Below are positions 8,292 to 16,627 of a stretch of DNA of 64,000 nt, one piece after another; the stretch's first letter is position 1, and every line of letters starts with the position of its first letter. The notes beneath the pieces were generated by a model. It worked only from the letters and a program-made list of their open reading frames with translations, had not been told where the DNA came from and ran no database searches. Source of the stretch: Rugosimonospora africana. GTDB lineage: Bacteria > Actinomycetota > Actinomycetes > Mycobacteriales > Micromonosporaceae. The stretch is from contig NZ_BONZ01000067.1 of NCBI RefSeq assembly GCF_016862975.1, positions 79,758-143,757 on the forward strand, written 5' to 3'. Made by a program: the position numbers and the translations under genes.

Positions 8292-9518
8292 ATGAAGAGA
8301 CAGCTCAGGGTCGCCCTAGTCATGGCCGTCGCGGCCGGCACCGGTACCGTCATGGTCGCCTTCGCCGGCACCGCCTCGGCGGCGACCGTCAGCCGACCCT
8401 TCCCGTACCACGTCACGTACCAGACCGGCGTGCTGCCCTCGGCCAGTCCGTCCGCCCGCGACGCCGCCGTGAAGAAGCAGTACGACTCGTGGAAGTCCAC
8501 CTACCTGGTGCACGGGTGCGCGTCCAGCGAGTACTACGTCTCCACCAAGGGCGACGGCGACGCTCCCCACAACGGCCCGGTCTCCGAGGGCCAGGGATAC
8601 GGCATGAACATCGTGCCGCTGATGGCCGGGTACGACGCCGACGCCAAGACCGAATTCGACGGGCTGTGGCAACTGGTCAAGGACCACGAGGACAGCCGGG
8701 GCATGATGCAGTGGCAGCTCGACGGCAAGACCTGCAAGTACACCGACTCCGGCACGCCGGACGGAGCGACCGACAGCGACCTCGACATCGGGTACGGGCT
8801 GATCCTGGCCGACAAGCAGTGGGGCGGCTACACCACCGACGCGAAGAACTGGCTGGCTCACTTCTACTCCGCCGACGTGGCCTCCGACGGGCACCTCAAG
8901 TGTGAGGACGACGGACCCACCACCGACACCCGGCCGTCCGACTGGATGCTCGACCACCTGCGCGCGTTCGCCGCCTACGACACGGCGCACGACTGGAACA
9001 AGGTCATCACCAAGACCCAGAACCTGGCGCAGGAGTTCACCGCGGCCTACTCCCCGACCGCCAACCTGTTGTCCGACTTCGTGGTCGGCGCCAATACCAC
9101 GAGCCCGAAGCCGGCCCCGGCCGACTATCAGGAGGATCAGCCGGACAACATCGTCGGGTACAACTCGATCCGGGTCCCGTGGCACCTGGGCACCGACGCG
9201 CTGCTGTACGGCAACTCGGTGACCAAGGCGATCGCCACCAAGGAGTCCAACAGCTACAAGAGTCACTCGGGCGGCAACCCGAAGAAGGTGTACCCGCACA
9301 CAAAGCTCGACGGCACCCCGTACACCACCGACGATCAGGCCGAGGAGGCCGGCGACTCGGTCGGCCCGGCCGCGATGGCCGCCGGTGACCAGGCGTGGAC
9401 CGACACCATCTGGAACTACCTGGCCACCAACCCGTTCGGCGACGGGTACTTCGGCGAGAGCATCAAGATGCTCGTCTACCTCGTGATGGCCGCGGATTAC
9501 TGGTCGCCGGCTTCGTAA
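8292..9518 (+). CDS. Secreted glycosyl hydrolase family 8 (endoglucanase/chitosanase-like)
   Basis: A 408-residue protein. The start is ATG at 8292, which gives a clean Sec signal peptide (MKRQLRVALVMAVAAGTGTV.., predicted cleavage after GTASA, residue 30). The GH8 signatures are present: the acid catalyst Glu99 in PVSEGQGYGMNIV, and the Asp-rich segment TDSDLDIGYGLIL (residues 161-173). GH8 enzymes are inverting hydrolases of beta-1,4-glucans, chitosan, lichenan or reducing-end xylose. The substrate cannot be fixed from sequence. The product is extracellular. A strong terminator follows directly. Confidence 0.9.
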   Translation: MKRQLRVALVMAVAAGTGTVMVAFAGTASAATVSRPFPYHVTYQTGVLPSASPSARDAAVKKQYDSWKSTYLVHGCASSEYYVSTKGDGDAPHNGPVSEGQGYGMNIVPLMAGYDADAKTEFDGLWQLVKDHEDSRGMMQWQLDGKTCKYTDSGTPDGATDSDLDIGYGLILADKQWGGYTTDAKNWLAHFYSADVASDGHLKCEDDGPTTDTRPSDWMLDHLRAFAAYDTAHDWNKVITKTQNLAQEFTAAYSPTANLLSDFVVGANTTSPKPAPADYQEDQPDNIVGYNSIRVPWHLGTDALLYGNSVTKAIATKESNSYKSHSGGNPKKVYPHTKLDGTPYTTDDQAEEAGDSVGPAAMAAGDQAWTDTIWNYLATNPFGDGYFGESIKMLVYLVMAADYWSPAS

Positions 9519-9536
9519 AAGTCACCAACCCCAACG

Positions 9537-9572
9537 GCGGGCCGGCCGGTGCGGCGTCACCGGCCGGCCCGC
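9537..9572 (+). terminator. Strong intrinsic terminator after GH8 gene
   Basis: A perfect 15-bp stem, GCGGGCCGGCCGGTG (9537-9551) with CACCGGCCGGCCCGC (9558-9572), and a 6-base loop, starting 18 bases after the GH8 stop. Confidence 0.9.
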
Positions 9573-9573
9573 G

Positions 9574-9665
9574 CCGTCGAAGAGGGCCACGCCATCAAAG
9601 AGGGCCACGCCATCAAAGAGGGCCGTGCCATCGGAAAGGGCCGCGCCGGTGCGGAGAGGACCGTG
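9574..9665. repeat. 18-bp tandem array
   Basis: Units like CCATCAAAGAGGGCCACG start at 9574, 9592, 9610 and 9628, with a more diverged unit at 9646. The array lies directly after the GH8 terminator in the 621-bp spacer before the M14 gene. It is open in some frames, but no start with a ribosome binding site is seen. Confidence 0.85.
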
Positions 9666-9690
9666 CCGTCGGGCGCTCCTTACCGGGCCG

Positions 9691-9740
9691 TTGACACCGG
9701 CGGCAAACCCCGGGATGATCACCTACGCACCCTGGTGATC
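9691..9740 (+). promoter_or_regulatory. Candidate promoter with overlapping inverted repeat
   Basis: TTGACA (9691-9696) and GATGAT (9714-9719) are 17 bp apart. GATCACC (9717-9723) and GGTGATC (9734-9740) form a 7-bp inverted repeat overlapping the -10. It would drive transcription toward the M14-like gene 400 bp downstream. This is sequence inspection only. Confidence 0.35.
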
Positions 9741-9906
9741 CCTAGATGTCGATCGGTCGATCCGTGCGGCAGCAGCCGGCGAAGATGGGCCGGCGACAGA
9801 GAGGTCGGCGCGTGAGACCTGGGTCCGTTCGATTCGTCCTGCCCCCTCACTCCCCGACCGCCGCGGACCCGCGGGTGAGAATCCATCCCACTTCCTGATG
9901 GCGGTC

Positions 9907-10059
9907 GCCTCCGCCAAAAGGCGGCTCCGGCTCCGCTCAGGCCCTAACACCCGGCCTGTACTCGCCTCCGCCAAACGGCGGCTCCGGCTCCGCTCAGGCG
10001 CTAACACCCGGCCTGTACTCGCCTCCGCCAAACGGCGGCTCCGGCTCCGCTCAGGCGCA
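9907..10059. repeat. 57-bp tandem repeat, three copies, hairpin-forming
   Basis: Copies start at 9907, 9964 and 10021; the third is truncated. Each copy begins GCCTCCGCCAAA and carries CCGCC..GGCGG, and outer CGCCT..AGGCG complementarity, so each RNA copy can fold. The period is a multiple of three, so frames stay open through it, but no ribosome binding site precedes them. It lies 80 bp upstream of the M14 gene. Confidence 0.9.
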
Positions 10060-10139
10060 GCCCGCGCTCCTCCTTCCCGGTAACCCGTGCTCATTCGTCG
10101 CAAGCCACAGCACGAGTCACTTCGACAGGAGGAGGAGAA

Positions 10140-12830
10140 GTGTTCCGTCACCGTAATCTGGGCTCGGTCCCGCGTCGTTTTCCGGCGATCGTCCCGCTGG
10201 GCGTGGTCAGCGCCCTGGCCGCCCTGTTCATGGCCGCACCCTCGGGCCCGGCGCACCAGACGACAGTCGCGGCCACGAAGAGTGGCAGCATCCCGTCACC
10301 CAAGCAGTACTTCGGTTTCGACATGGGTACGTCAGGAAAGCTCCAGACCTGGAACCAGGTCACCGGCTACCTGCACCTGCTCGGCGACCGGTCGAACCTC
10401 GTGACGTACACGAACTTCGCCAAGACGTCGTTGGGCAACGACTACCCGTACGTCCTGGTGAGTTCGGCGCAGAACCTCAGTCACATCAAGCAGATCATGG
10501 CCGACAACGCGCGGCTGTCAGACTCGCGCGGACTGTCCGCCAAGGACGCGCAGGCACTGGCGAAGAAGACCGTCCCGGTCGTCTACGTCGAGGGGACGAT
10601 CCACTCCACCGAAGAGGTCGGCACCCCGGCGATCGTGAACGCCATCTACCGGCTGGCGACGGAGAAGTCCGACTTCACGGACCGGGTGCTGAACAACGCG
10701 GTGATGCTGTTCGTACCGTCGCAGAATCCGGACGGGCAGATCCTCGTCAACGACTACTTCAACCAGACGGCGGACACCAGCCTCAGCCGCATCTACCCCG
10801 ACCTGTACAGCCACTACGCGGGACACGACGACAACCGCGATTGGTACCAGTTCAACCTGCCCGAGTCCCGCGCCCGGGAGAAGCTGTTCGAGATGTACCA
10901 CCCGGTGTACCAGGAACTCATCCACCAGGACGCGCTCAACGCGCCCCGGCTGTACGTTCCGCCGTACGCCGAGCCGCTCGGAAACGGGATCGATCCGAAC
11001 ACCATCGAGACCGCGGGCAAGCTCGGGTTCACCCAGGCCGAGGCGCTGACCGCCGCCGGTGACACCGGCATCGGTCACGGCAACTCGTACGGGGTCTTCT
11101 GGAGCGCGGATGTCGCCGACCGCGACTCGTACACCGGATCGTCGATCCTGATCAACGAGATCGCCCAGCTCAACAATCTCGTGTACCCGGTGACCAGTTC
11201 GAACGGGCAACCGCTCGCGTGCGGTCCGGTCAGCAGCCAGGCCAACAGCATGGACTGCCCCAACCCGTACACCCAGACGACCTGGACCTTCGAGCAGGCC
11301 GTGAAGTACACCGACGACGCGCTCTACGGCGCGGTCGACGCGGTCGCGAGGGACCCGCAGAGCTACCTGTACAACAACCTCTACCAGGTGGCCAACGACG
11401 GCATGCACTGGACCGGCGGCCCCTACGCCTACGTCGTTCCGGCCGGCCAGCGGGATCCCTACGCGGTCTACCAACTGCTGAGCATCCTCGACTTCAGCCA
11501 GGTCGAAATCCAGCAGGCCACCGCGTCGTTCGCGGCGAACGGGAAGACCTACCCGGCCGGATCGTGGGTGATCAAGGTGCAGCAGCCGCTCGGCCGCTTC
11601 GCCAACGAGATCCTCAACACCGACGTGTACCCGAACGTGCGGGCGTGCTCCACGTGTCCGCTGATCATGCCGTACAGCGAGATGACCGACAACCTGCCGA
11701 TGCAGCTCGGTGTCGACGTCCAGCCGGTGACGGACTCGTTCACCGCCCCGCTGCGGATGCTGCACGGCGTCACCGTGCCGAAGGTGACCGTGCCGGCGAC
11801 GCCGTCGTCGACCGGCGCCTACCTCGTCGACCCGAACTCCTACGGAATCGCGTCGTTCCTGTCCGCCCTCCAGAAGGCGAACCTGCAGACCTTCCGGGCG
11901 GCCCAGCAGTTCAGCGCGGCCGGACGCACCTTCGCCGCGGGTACCATCGTGATTCCGCCGTCCAACCAGGCGCGTACGGTCCTGCAGACCGCGGCCACCT
12001 CGACCGGCATCCCGGTCTACGCCACCGACCAGACCCCGGCGGTGCAAGGCTTCGAACTCAAGCCGGGTACCCGCGTCGGGCTGATCCGCGGCGTGAACCA
12101 GCAGCCGGGCGGCTGGCTGGAGTACATGCTGGACCAGTACCACATCAACTGGAAGCCCGTCACCCACGACGACTACGCGCACCTCGGCGACGAGTTCGAC
12201 ACCGTCGTCATGGGCGACGGAGTCTCCCAGAGCACCATCCAGAACGGTCTGAACACCGCCAACTACCCGGCCGAGTGGGCCTGGGCCGGCGGCGTCGGCA
12301 CCACCGGCTGGACCCAGCTGCACGACTTCGTCACCCATGGCGGCAACCTGATCGCCCTGGGCAGCGCCTCGACCACGGCGCAGCAACTGCTCGGACTCCC
12401 GATGCAGAACGTCCGGACGTCCGCGGTGAACGTACCCGGATCCGACCTGCGCACGACCTACGATCCGACCGTCCCCGCGGCGTGGGGCATGCCGGCGAAC
12501 TGGCCGGTCTGGTACGACAACAACCCGGCATGGAAGATCACCGACACCACCAACGCGCAGATCGCGTCGTCGTACCCGGATGACTCGTCCACGCTGCTCG
12601 CCAGCGGCTACGAGCAGGGCTCCGACGCGCTGAAGGGTGCATCGAACATCGCCACCTTCAGGGTCGGCAACGGACAGGCGACCATCGCCGGAACCGACCT
12701 CAACTTCCGGGCCTGGACCAAGGTGGACTGGCTCGTCATCGCGAACATGATCTACCAGGGCCCGGCCAAGGCGGTCAGCGCCGCGCAGATGACCGCCCGG
12801 CCGTCGTACGCGCAGTTGCCGGCCCACTGA
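10140..12830 (+). CDS. Secreted M14-family zinc carboxypeptidase-like protein
   Basis: An 896-residue exported protein starting at GTG, with GGAGGAGG four bases upstream. An N-terminal signal sequence (about 1-45) has a basic head and hydrophobic core. The zinc site H-x-x-E is His155-Ser-Thr-Glu158 in VEGTIHSTEEVGTPA, typical of M14 peptidases; the next family elements are FVPSQNPDG and DDNRDWYQFN. The region after residue 500 (for example YLVDPNSYGIASFLSALQKANL and a GATase-like fold segment near 640-750) is found in large bacterial M14-like proteins. It probably trims peptides outside the cell; specificity is unknown. A 13-bp-stem terminator follows. Confidence 0.85.
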   Translation: MFRHRNLGSVPRRFPAIVPLGVVSALAALFMAAPSGPAHQTTVAATKSGSIPSPKQYFGFDMGTSGKLQTWNQVTGYLHLLGDRSNLVTYTNFAKTSLGNDYPYVLVSSAQNLSHIKQIMADNARLSDSRGLSAKDAQALAKKTVPVVYVEGTIHSTEEVGTPAIVNAIYRLATEKSDFTDRVLNNAVMLFVPSQNPDGQILVNDYFNQTADTSLSRIYPDLYSHYAGHDDNRDWYQFNLPESRAREKLFEMYHPVYQELIHQDALNAPRLYVPPYAEPLGNGIDPNTIETAGKLGFTQAEALTAAGDTGIGHGNSYGVFWSADVADRDSYTGSSILINEIAQLNNLVYPVTSSNGQPLACGPVSSQANSMDCPNPYTQTTWTFEQAVKYTDDALYGAVDAVARDPQSYLYNNLYQVANDGMHWTGGPYAYVVPAGQRDPYAVYQLLSILDFSQVEIQQATASFAANGKTYPAGSWVIKVQQPLGRFANEILNTDVYPNVRACSTCPLIMPYSEMTDNLPMQLGVDVQPVTDSFTAPLRMLHGVTVPKVTVPATPSSTGAYLVDPNSYGIASFLSALQKANLQTFRAAQQFSAAGRTFAAGTIVIPPSNQARTVLQTAATSTGIPVYATDQTPAVQGFELKPGTRVGLIRGVNQQPGGWLEYMLDQYHINWKPVTHDDYAHLGDEFDTVVMGDGVSQSTIQNGLNTANYPAEWAWAGGVGTTGWTQLHDFVTHGGNLIALGSASTTAQQLLGLPMQNVRTSAVNVPGSDLRTTYDPTVPAAWGMPANWPVWYDNNPAWKITDTTNAQIASSYPDDSSTLLASGYEQGSDALKGASNIATFRVGNGQATIAGTDLNFRAWTKVDWLVIANMIYQGPAKAVSAAQMTARPSYAQLPAH

Positions 12831-12846
12831 GTCACCGCTGTTCGCA

Positions 12847-12877
12847 CCGGGGGTCTGCCATGTCGGCAGGCCCCCGG
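12847..12877 (+). terminator. Intrinsic terminator after M14 gene
   Basis: CCGGGGGTCTGCC (12847-12859) and GGCAGGCCCCCGG (12865-12877) pair over 13 bp with one G-U wobble and a 5-base loop. Confidence 0.85.
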
Positions 12878-12935
12878 CGTCGTGACAGGCCCGGCGTCGT
12901 GACGGGCCCGCAGGCTGCGCCACTACCGTGCCGTC

Positions 12936-12958
12936 TGTATATACTGTCCATGTACAGT
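12936..12958 (+). promoter_or_regulatory. Promoter and operator of the GntR/ABC operon
   Basis: An AT-rich island in GC-rich DNA. It contains a -10 hexamer TATACT (12940-12945), the palindrome GTATATAC (12937-12944) and the inverted repeat ACTGT-N6-ACAGT (12943-12958). YtrA-type GntR repressors autoregulate through such sites, so the adjacent GntR protein probably binds here; that is inference. Confidence 0.7.
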
Positions 12959-13008
12959 CGGGTAGGAACGGACAGGCAGAGGAACGGGCCGGATGTCGGA
13001 GGATCGTC

Positions 13009-13431
13009 GTGCGAGTGGTGTTGTCCAACAGCAGTGGCGTGCCGCTCTACCAGCAGATCAAGGAGCAGGTGGGGACGGCCATCCTGTCCGGCGAACTCGC
13101 CGAGGGCGATGCGCTGCCCTCCGTCCGCGCGCTCGCACGTGACCTGCGAATCAGCATCATCACCACCACCCGCGCCTACACCGAGTTGGCCGCGGAAGGC
13201 TTCATCGCCACGGTCCCCGGCAAGGGCGCCTACGTCCTGCCGTTGGACTCGGCGCTCGTCCGGGAGCAGTTGCTGCGCCAGGTGGAAGACGGGCTGCAGA
13301 CCGCGCTCGACGCCGCCCGACGGGCCGGCCTCCAGCGTGACGATCTCATCCAGATCCTGGACGGTCTCATCCAAGCCGAGCGACACGACGCTGGTAGCGG
13401 TGTGCCGTCCGACAGCGGTGCCGTCCGATGA
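13009..13431 (+). CDS. GntR-family repressor, YtrA subfamily
   Basis: A 140-residue regulator. GTG at 13009 has GGAGGA (12998-13003) at good spacing and gives the standard YtrA opening (VLSNSSGVPLYQQIKEQVGTAILSGELAEGDALPSVRALA). The winged helix covers about residues 12-75, including the recognition segment ISIITTTRAYTELAAEGF. The C terminus is a short helical tail, not a ligand-binding FadR or HutC domain, which defines the YtrA group. It overlaps the ABC ATPase gene by ATGA, so repressor and transporter are co-expressed. The family responds to cell-envelope stress or antibiotics; the inducer is unknown. Confidence 0.9.
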   Translation: MRVVLSNSSGVPLYQQIKEQVGTAILSGELAEGDALPSVRALARDLRISIITTTRAYTELAAEGFIATVPGKGAYVLPLDSALVREQLLRQVEDGLQTALDAARRAGLQRDDLIQILDGLIQAERHDAGSGVPSDSGAVR

Positions 13432-14498
13432 CAGAGCCACGACCGACAAGCACGCCTGAGGTCAGAAGGGATCTATCAGTGCGCAGCGACCTCGCGTTTG
13501 CTCTGCGCGGCGTGGGTACCGCGGTGAGCGGCACCTTCGCGTTGCGGGATGTGAGCTTCGAACTGCCGACGGGCTACGTCATGGGCCTGATAGGCGCCAA
13601 CGGCGCCGGCAAGACAACGACGATCCGCTGCCTGCTGGGCATGCGCCCGATCGACACCGGCGAGATCGAACTGCTCGGCCACCGGCTACCCGGGCCGGTC
13701 GACCTGCGCCAGGACGTCGGGGTGGTGTTCGACCACGCGCACCTGGTGGGTGACTGGCGGCTGGTCCAGGTCGAGCGGACGCTTCGTCCGTTCTACGAGC
13801 GCTGGGACGGTGTGCGCTACCGCCAGTTGCTCGACGAGTTCGGCCTCGACCTGCGGGCCAAGGTGAAAGACCTGTCCCGTGGCATGTCGATGAAACTGAT
13901 GATTGCCGTGGCTCTGTCGCACCATGCACGACTGCTCGTCTTCGACGAGCCGACCAGCGGCCTGGACCCGGTCGCACGGGACGAACTCGTCGGCATCATC
14001 GGGGACTTTCTCCTCGACGAGGGACGCAGCGTCCTGTTCTCCACGCACATCACCGCCGATCTGGACCGCATCGGCGACTACGTGACGCTCATCCACGACG
14101 GTCGCATCGTGCGGACCGGCACCAAGGACGAACTCCTGGACGCGTACCGGGTCGTGCGCGGCGGCCCGGACGACCTGAGCGGAGCCGTCGGCGTCCAGCT
14201 GATCGGTGTGCGGCGGACATCGACCGGGGCGCAGGCTCTGGTACGCACCGAGGAAGCCGACCTCCTCGGCGGGAATGTCCTCATCGAGGCTCCCACCCTC
14301 GAGGAGATCGCCGTCCACGTCGGAGCCCGCGTTCCCCGGCGAAGCCCGGATCCTGGCGCCGAATCACACCGTGACGCCGACCCCCACCCCGCCGCCGAAC
14401 CCCACCATGGCGCCGGGCCCGACCATGGCGCCGGGCCCGATCATGGCGCCAGCCGGCACGAGCCCGATTCTTCGATGTCCACCAAGGGGATCGCATGA
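13428..14498 (+). CDS. ABC transporter ATP-binding protein (YtrB-like) with His-rich tail
   Basis: A 356-residue ABC ATPase. Walker A is GANGAGKT (56-63), the signature is LSRGM (in KDLSRGMSMKLMIAVALSHHA) and Walker B is LLVFDEPTSGLDP. It overlaps the repressor stop (ATGA) and the downstream permease start. The last 45 residues are a low-complexity tail rich in His, Asp and Pro with a repeated HGAGPD, encoded by an 18-bp tandem repeat around 14402-14455; ordinary YtrB-like ATPases of about 300 residues end before this. The tail could bind metal or simply be repeat expansion. With the permease it would form a drug or envelope-stress exporter. Confidence 0.9.
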   Translation: MTEPRPTSTPEVRRDLSVRSDLAFALRGVGTAVSGTFALRDVSFELPTGYVMGLIGANGAGKTTTIRCLLGMRPIDTGEIELLGHRLPGPVDLRQDVGVVFDHAHLVGDWRLVQVERTLRPFYERWDGVRYRQLLDEFGLDLRAKVKDLSRGMSMKLMIAVALSHHARLLVFDEPTSGLDPVARDELVGIIGDFLLDEGRSVLFSTHITADLDRIGDYVTLIHDGRIVRTGTKDELLDAYRVVRGGPDDLSGAVGVQLIGVRRTSTGAQALVRTEEADLLGGNVLIEAPTLEEIAVHVGARVPRRSPDPGAESHRDADPHPAAEPHHGAGPDHGAGPDHGASRHEPDSSMSTKGIA

Positions 14499-15169
14499 CC
14501 GCCATCGCACGCATGGCCATGTTGGACCTGCGTACCGTCGCGCCATACAGCAGCCAGGGCCTCCTGATCTTCGGCGCCGAGATCCTGCTGTTCGCCAACA
14601 AGCCCACCGTGCTCCTTCCGGTGCTCGTTCTGCTGTTCACCTCGACGCTCACCGCCAACCCGTTCAACATCGCCGACAAGGCGAACCTGGAGACCCTGTA
14701 CGCCGTCCTGCCGCTGTCCCGCCGCTCGGTGGTGTTCGGGCACTATGCCTGGGCCCTCGCGTGTTTCCTCGCCACCGCCACCGTGGGTGCTCCGCTGGCG
14801 GTTCTGTTCGCGCGGGCGCAGCACGTGCCGTTCGACGGTCGCACCCTGGTGACGGTGCTGACGCTGTCCTGGGCGTTGTTCGCCCTCAACGTCGCGATCC
14901 AGTTCCCGCTGCTCATCCGGCTCGGCTACAGCCGTACCAACTATCTGGCCTCCGTCCTGCCGTCGGTGGTGGTCGTCGGGGTCGTGTACCGGATGCATCT
15001 GAACGTTCCGTCGGTGCGGAGCTGGCTGCCGCTGATTCTCTGGGTAGCCGGCGCTGTCGCCATCGTGGCGTCCGCGGCCGTGACCCTGGCCGTCGACCGG
15101 AAGCGCGTGCGCTACCGCCCACCGGCGCACGACGACCGGCCCGGCCGACAGCAATCCGCGGACCGATAA
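14495..15169 (+). CDS. ABC-2 type transporter permease
   Basis: A 224-residue integral membrane protein with about six hydrophobic helices (for example LLIFGAEILLF, PTVLLPVLVLLFTSTL, YAWALACFLATATVGAPLAVLF). The segment ADKANLETLYAVLPLSRRSVVFGHY is typical of the small ABC-2 permeases that pair with YtrB-like ATPases. It overlaps the ATPase gene by four bases, completing a repressor-ATPase-permease operon. The transported molecule is unknown. Confidence 0.85.
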   Translation: MTAIARMAMLDLRTVAPYSSQGLLIFGAEILLFANKPTVLLPVLVLLFTSTLTANPFNIADKANLETLYAVLPLSRRSVVFGHYAWALACFLATATVGAPLAVLFARAQHVPFDGRTLVTVLTLSWALFALNVAIQFPLLIRLGYSRTNYLASVLPSVVVVGVVYRMHLNVPSVRSWLPLILWVAGAVAIVASAAVTLAVDRKRVRYRPPAHDDRPGRQQSADR

Positions 15170-15274
15170 TCCCCAGACCGGCATTCCCCGGACCGGCGCG
15201 TGTTTCCGGGCCCGGTTTGCCGCGGCCACCGGGTTACGGCGGAAATCGTCGGACCCGCGTGTGAGACTGCGCTC

Positions 15275-15577
15275 GTGGTCGTCGTCTTTGATGCGCAGCT
15301 GTGGCGCTGGGATGCCCGGCGTGCCGACAGCTGGGCCTTCGTGAGCCTGCCCGTCGACGCGTCCGACGAGATCCGTGACCTGGCCGGCGGGGTGCGTCGT
15401 GGGTTCGGTTCGCTGCGGGTCCGGGTCACGATCGGAGGCAGCAACTGGACGACCTCGATCTTCCCGGGCGGCGGAAACGGCAGCTATGTCCTGCCCGTCA
15501 AGCGCCCGGTCCGCAAGGCCGAAGCCCTCGACGTGGGCGACACGGCGACGGTGACCGTGGAACTCATCGACGTCTGA
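15275..15577 (+). CDS. DUF1905 domain protein
   Basis: A 100-residue single-domain protein matching the DUF1905 pattern: F-D-A-x-L-W-R-W near the N terminus, SWAFVSLPVDASDEIRDLA, then SLRVRVTIGGSNWTTSIFP, SYVLPVKRPVRKAE and a final G-D-x-x-x-V-x-x-E-L. I prefer GTG at 15275, which gives the usual domain length; GTG at 15200 would add 25 non-family residues. The function is unknown; the domain is a small beta-barrel sometimes fused to YdeI-type proteins. A degenerate array follows its stop. Confidence 0.75.
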   Translation: MVVVFDAQLWRWDARRADSWAFVSLPVDASDEIRDLAGGVRRGFGSLRVRVTIGGSNWTTSIFPGGGNGSYVLPVKRPVRKAEALDVGDTATVTVELIDV

Positions 15578-15655
15578 GGTCCCGGCCGGTCCGGGCCGGC
15601 CGGTCCGGGCCGGTCAGTCCCGGCCGGTCAGTCCCGGCCGGTCAGTCCGGGCCTG
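15578..15655. repeat. 14-bp tandem array after DUF1905 gene
   Basis: CGGTCAGTCCCGGC occurs at 15611 and 15625, a close variant at 15639, and more diverged GGTCCGGGCC-type units from 15578. The self-complementary CCGG cores could also fold. Confidence 0.75.
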
Positions 15656-15684
15656 CCGGTCGCGCCCCTCAGCGAGCGGATCCC

Positions 15685-15786
15685 TCAGAGGGGCGGCGCT
15701 CTCAGCAGGGCGGCGCTCTCAGCAGGGCGGCGCTCTCAGCAGGGCGGCGCTCTCAGCAGGGCGGCGCTCTCAGAGGGGCGGATCCC
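15685..15786. repeat. 17-bp tandem array ending in the GNAT stop codon
   Basis: Four identical units TCAGCAGGGCGGCGCTC (15702-15769) are flanked by TCAGAGGGGCGGCGCTC (15685) and TCAGAGGGGCGGATCCC (15770). The last contains the TGA stop (complement of TCA at 15770-15772) and final codons of the leftward GNAT gene. Read on the minus strand, each outward unit repeats the gene's end including TGA; 17 bp shifts the frame each time. Confidence 0.9.
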
Positions 15787-16540
15787 AGGCGAACCGGCGG
15801 ACGACGCCGACGGCCCGGAAGCCGAGCGCGGAGTAGATCCCCTCCCCCTGCGGAGAGGCCGTCAGCACCGCGGTGCGGCCGCCCCGCGACCGGACGGCGG
15901 CGAGCGCAGCGGCCGTCATCGCCGAGCCGAAGCCACGTCGCCGCTCGCCGCGACTGGTAACGATGTGCTGCACCTCGGCGGCGGCCGATCCGTGGAAGAC
16001 CGCGGCGCAGGCGACCGGCCGGCCCTCGGCGAAGCCGAGCAGGTGCTCGAATCGCGCCTGGGGTCCGAATCCGTTCGCCGAGCGCAGCCGGACGACGTCC
16101 GCCACCACCTCGGCCGTCGAGACGCCCATCCACACCTCGGCGAACCGGGCAAGGTCCCGCCGGTCCGTGACGCGGCGGATGGTGAGTCCGGCCGGCTGGA
16201 TCGCGGCGGCGCCGACCTCGTTCAGGTCACACACCATCATCGGTTCCGCCTCTTCGAAGCGGTACCCGGCCCCGGCCAGCCGCCCGTCGAGTTCCTTCGG
16301 CGCATCCGGGGGCAGGTGCCAGAGCATCGGCACACCGGCGGCGCGGAACGGTGCCGAGGCGGTGGCGAGATCGATCGGCCCGTGGGCCGGGAGGAACACC
16401 CCGTTCAGCCCGGCGTACCCGGAACCGGTGAGAAACCAACGGTGCCCGACGGTGACCCCGGGCGCCGACCGGTACGCGGCGCAGCCCTCCCAGATCGTCT
16501 TCTCACCGAGCGCGGCGAGTGCCTCGACGCCACCATCCAT
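15770..16540 (-). CDS. GNAT-family N-acetyltransferase
   Basis: A 256-residue protein with a C-terminal GNAT domain. The acetyl-CoA-binding motif A is VQHIVTSRGERRRGFGSAMTAAALAAVRSRGGRTAVLTAS, with the R/Q-x-x-G-x-G/A loop as RRRGFG, followed by a motif-B-like EGIYSALGFRAVGVVRRF. The N-terminal 110 residues are a divergent GNAT-like half. The substrate is unknown. The gene's stop is embedded in the terminal unit of a 17-bp tandem array. Confidence 0.85.
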   Translation of the reverse strand: MDGGVEALAALGEKTIWEGCAAYRSAPGVTVGHRWFLTGSGYAGLNGVFLPAHGPIDLATASAPFRAAGVPMLWHLPPDAPKELDGRLAGAGYRFEEAEPMMVCDLNEVGAAAIQPAGLTIRRVTDRRDLARFAEVWMGVSTAEVVADVVRLRSANGFGPQARFEHLLGFAEGRPVACAAVFHGSAAAEVQHIVTSRGERRRGFGSAMTAAALAAVRSRGGRTAVLTASPQGEGIYSALGFRAVGVVRRFAWDPPL

Positions 16541-16627
16541 GCGGCAGACGATACGGCGGGTATTCCGGTGCCCGCGTTCGAGGTGAAGACTCGCGGCATG
16601 TCAGGCCGGGCCGCCTCAAGGATCGGC

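Noticed and set aside
8280..8292. A CebR-like operator half site (GGGAGCGC) just before the GH8 start
   Set aside because: Only one half of the known palindrome is present, so there is no real operator match.
9898..10083. A 61-residue basic repeat peptide over the 57-bp repeats
   Set aside because: No ribosome binding site, and it exists only because the repeat period is a multiple of three.
10518..13028. An 836-residue open frame antisense to the M14 gene
   Set aside because: It is a shadow of GC-rich codon bias; its product is Arg/Val/Gly-rich without family motifs and the sense gene has clear M14 signatures.
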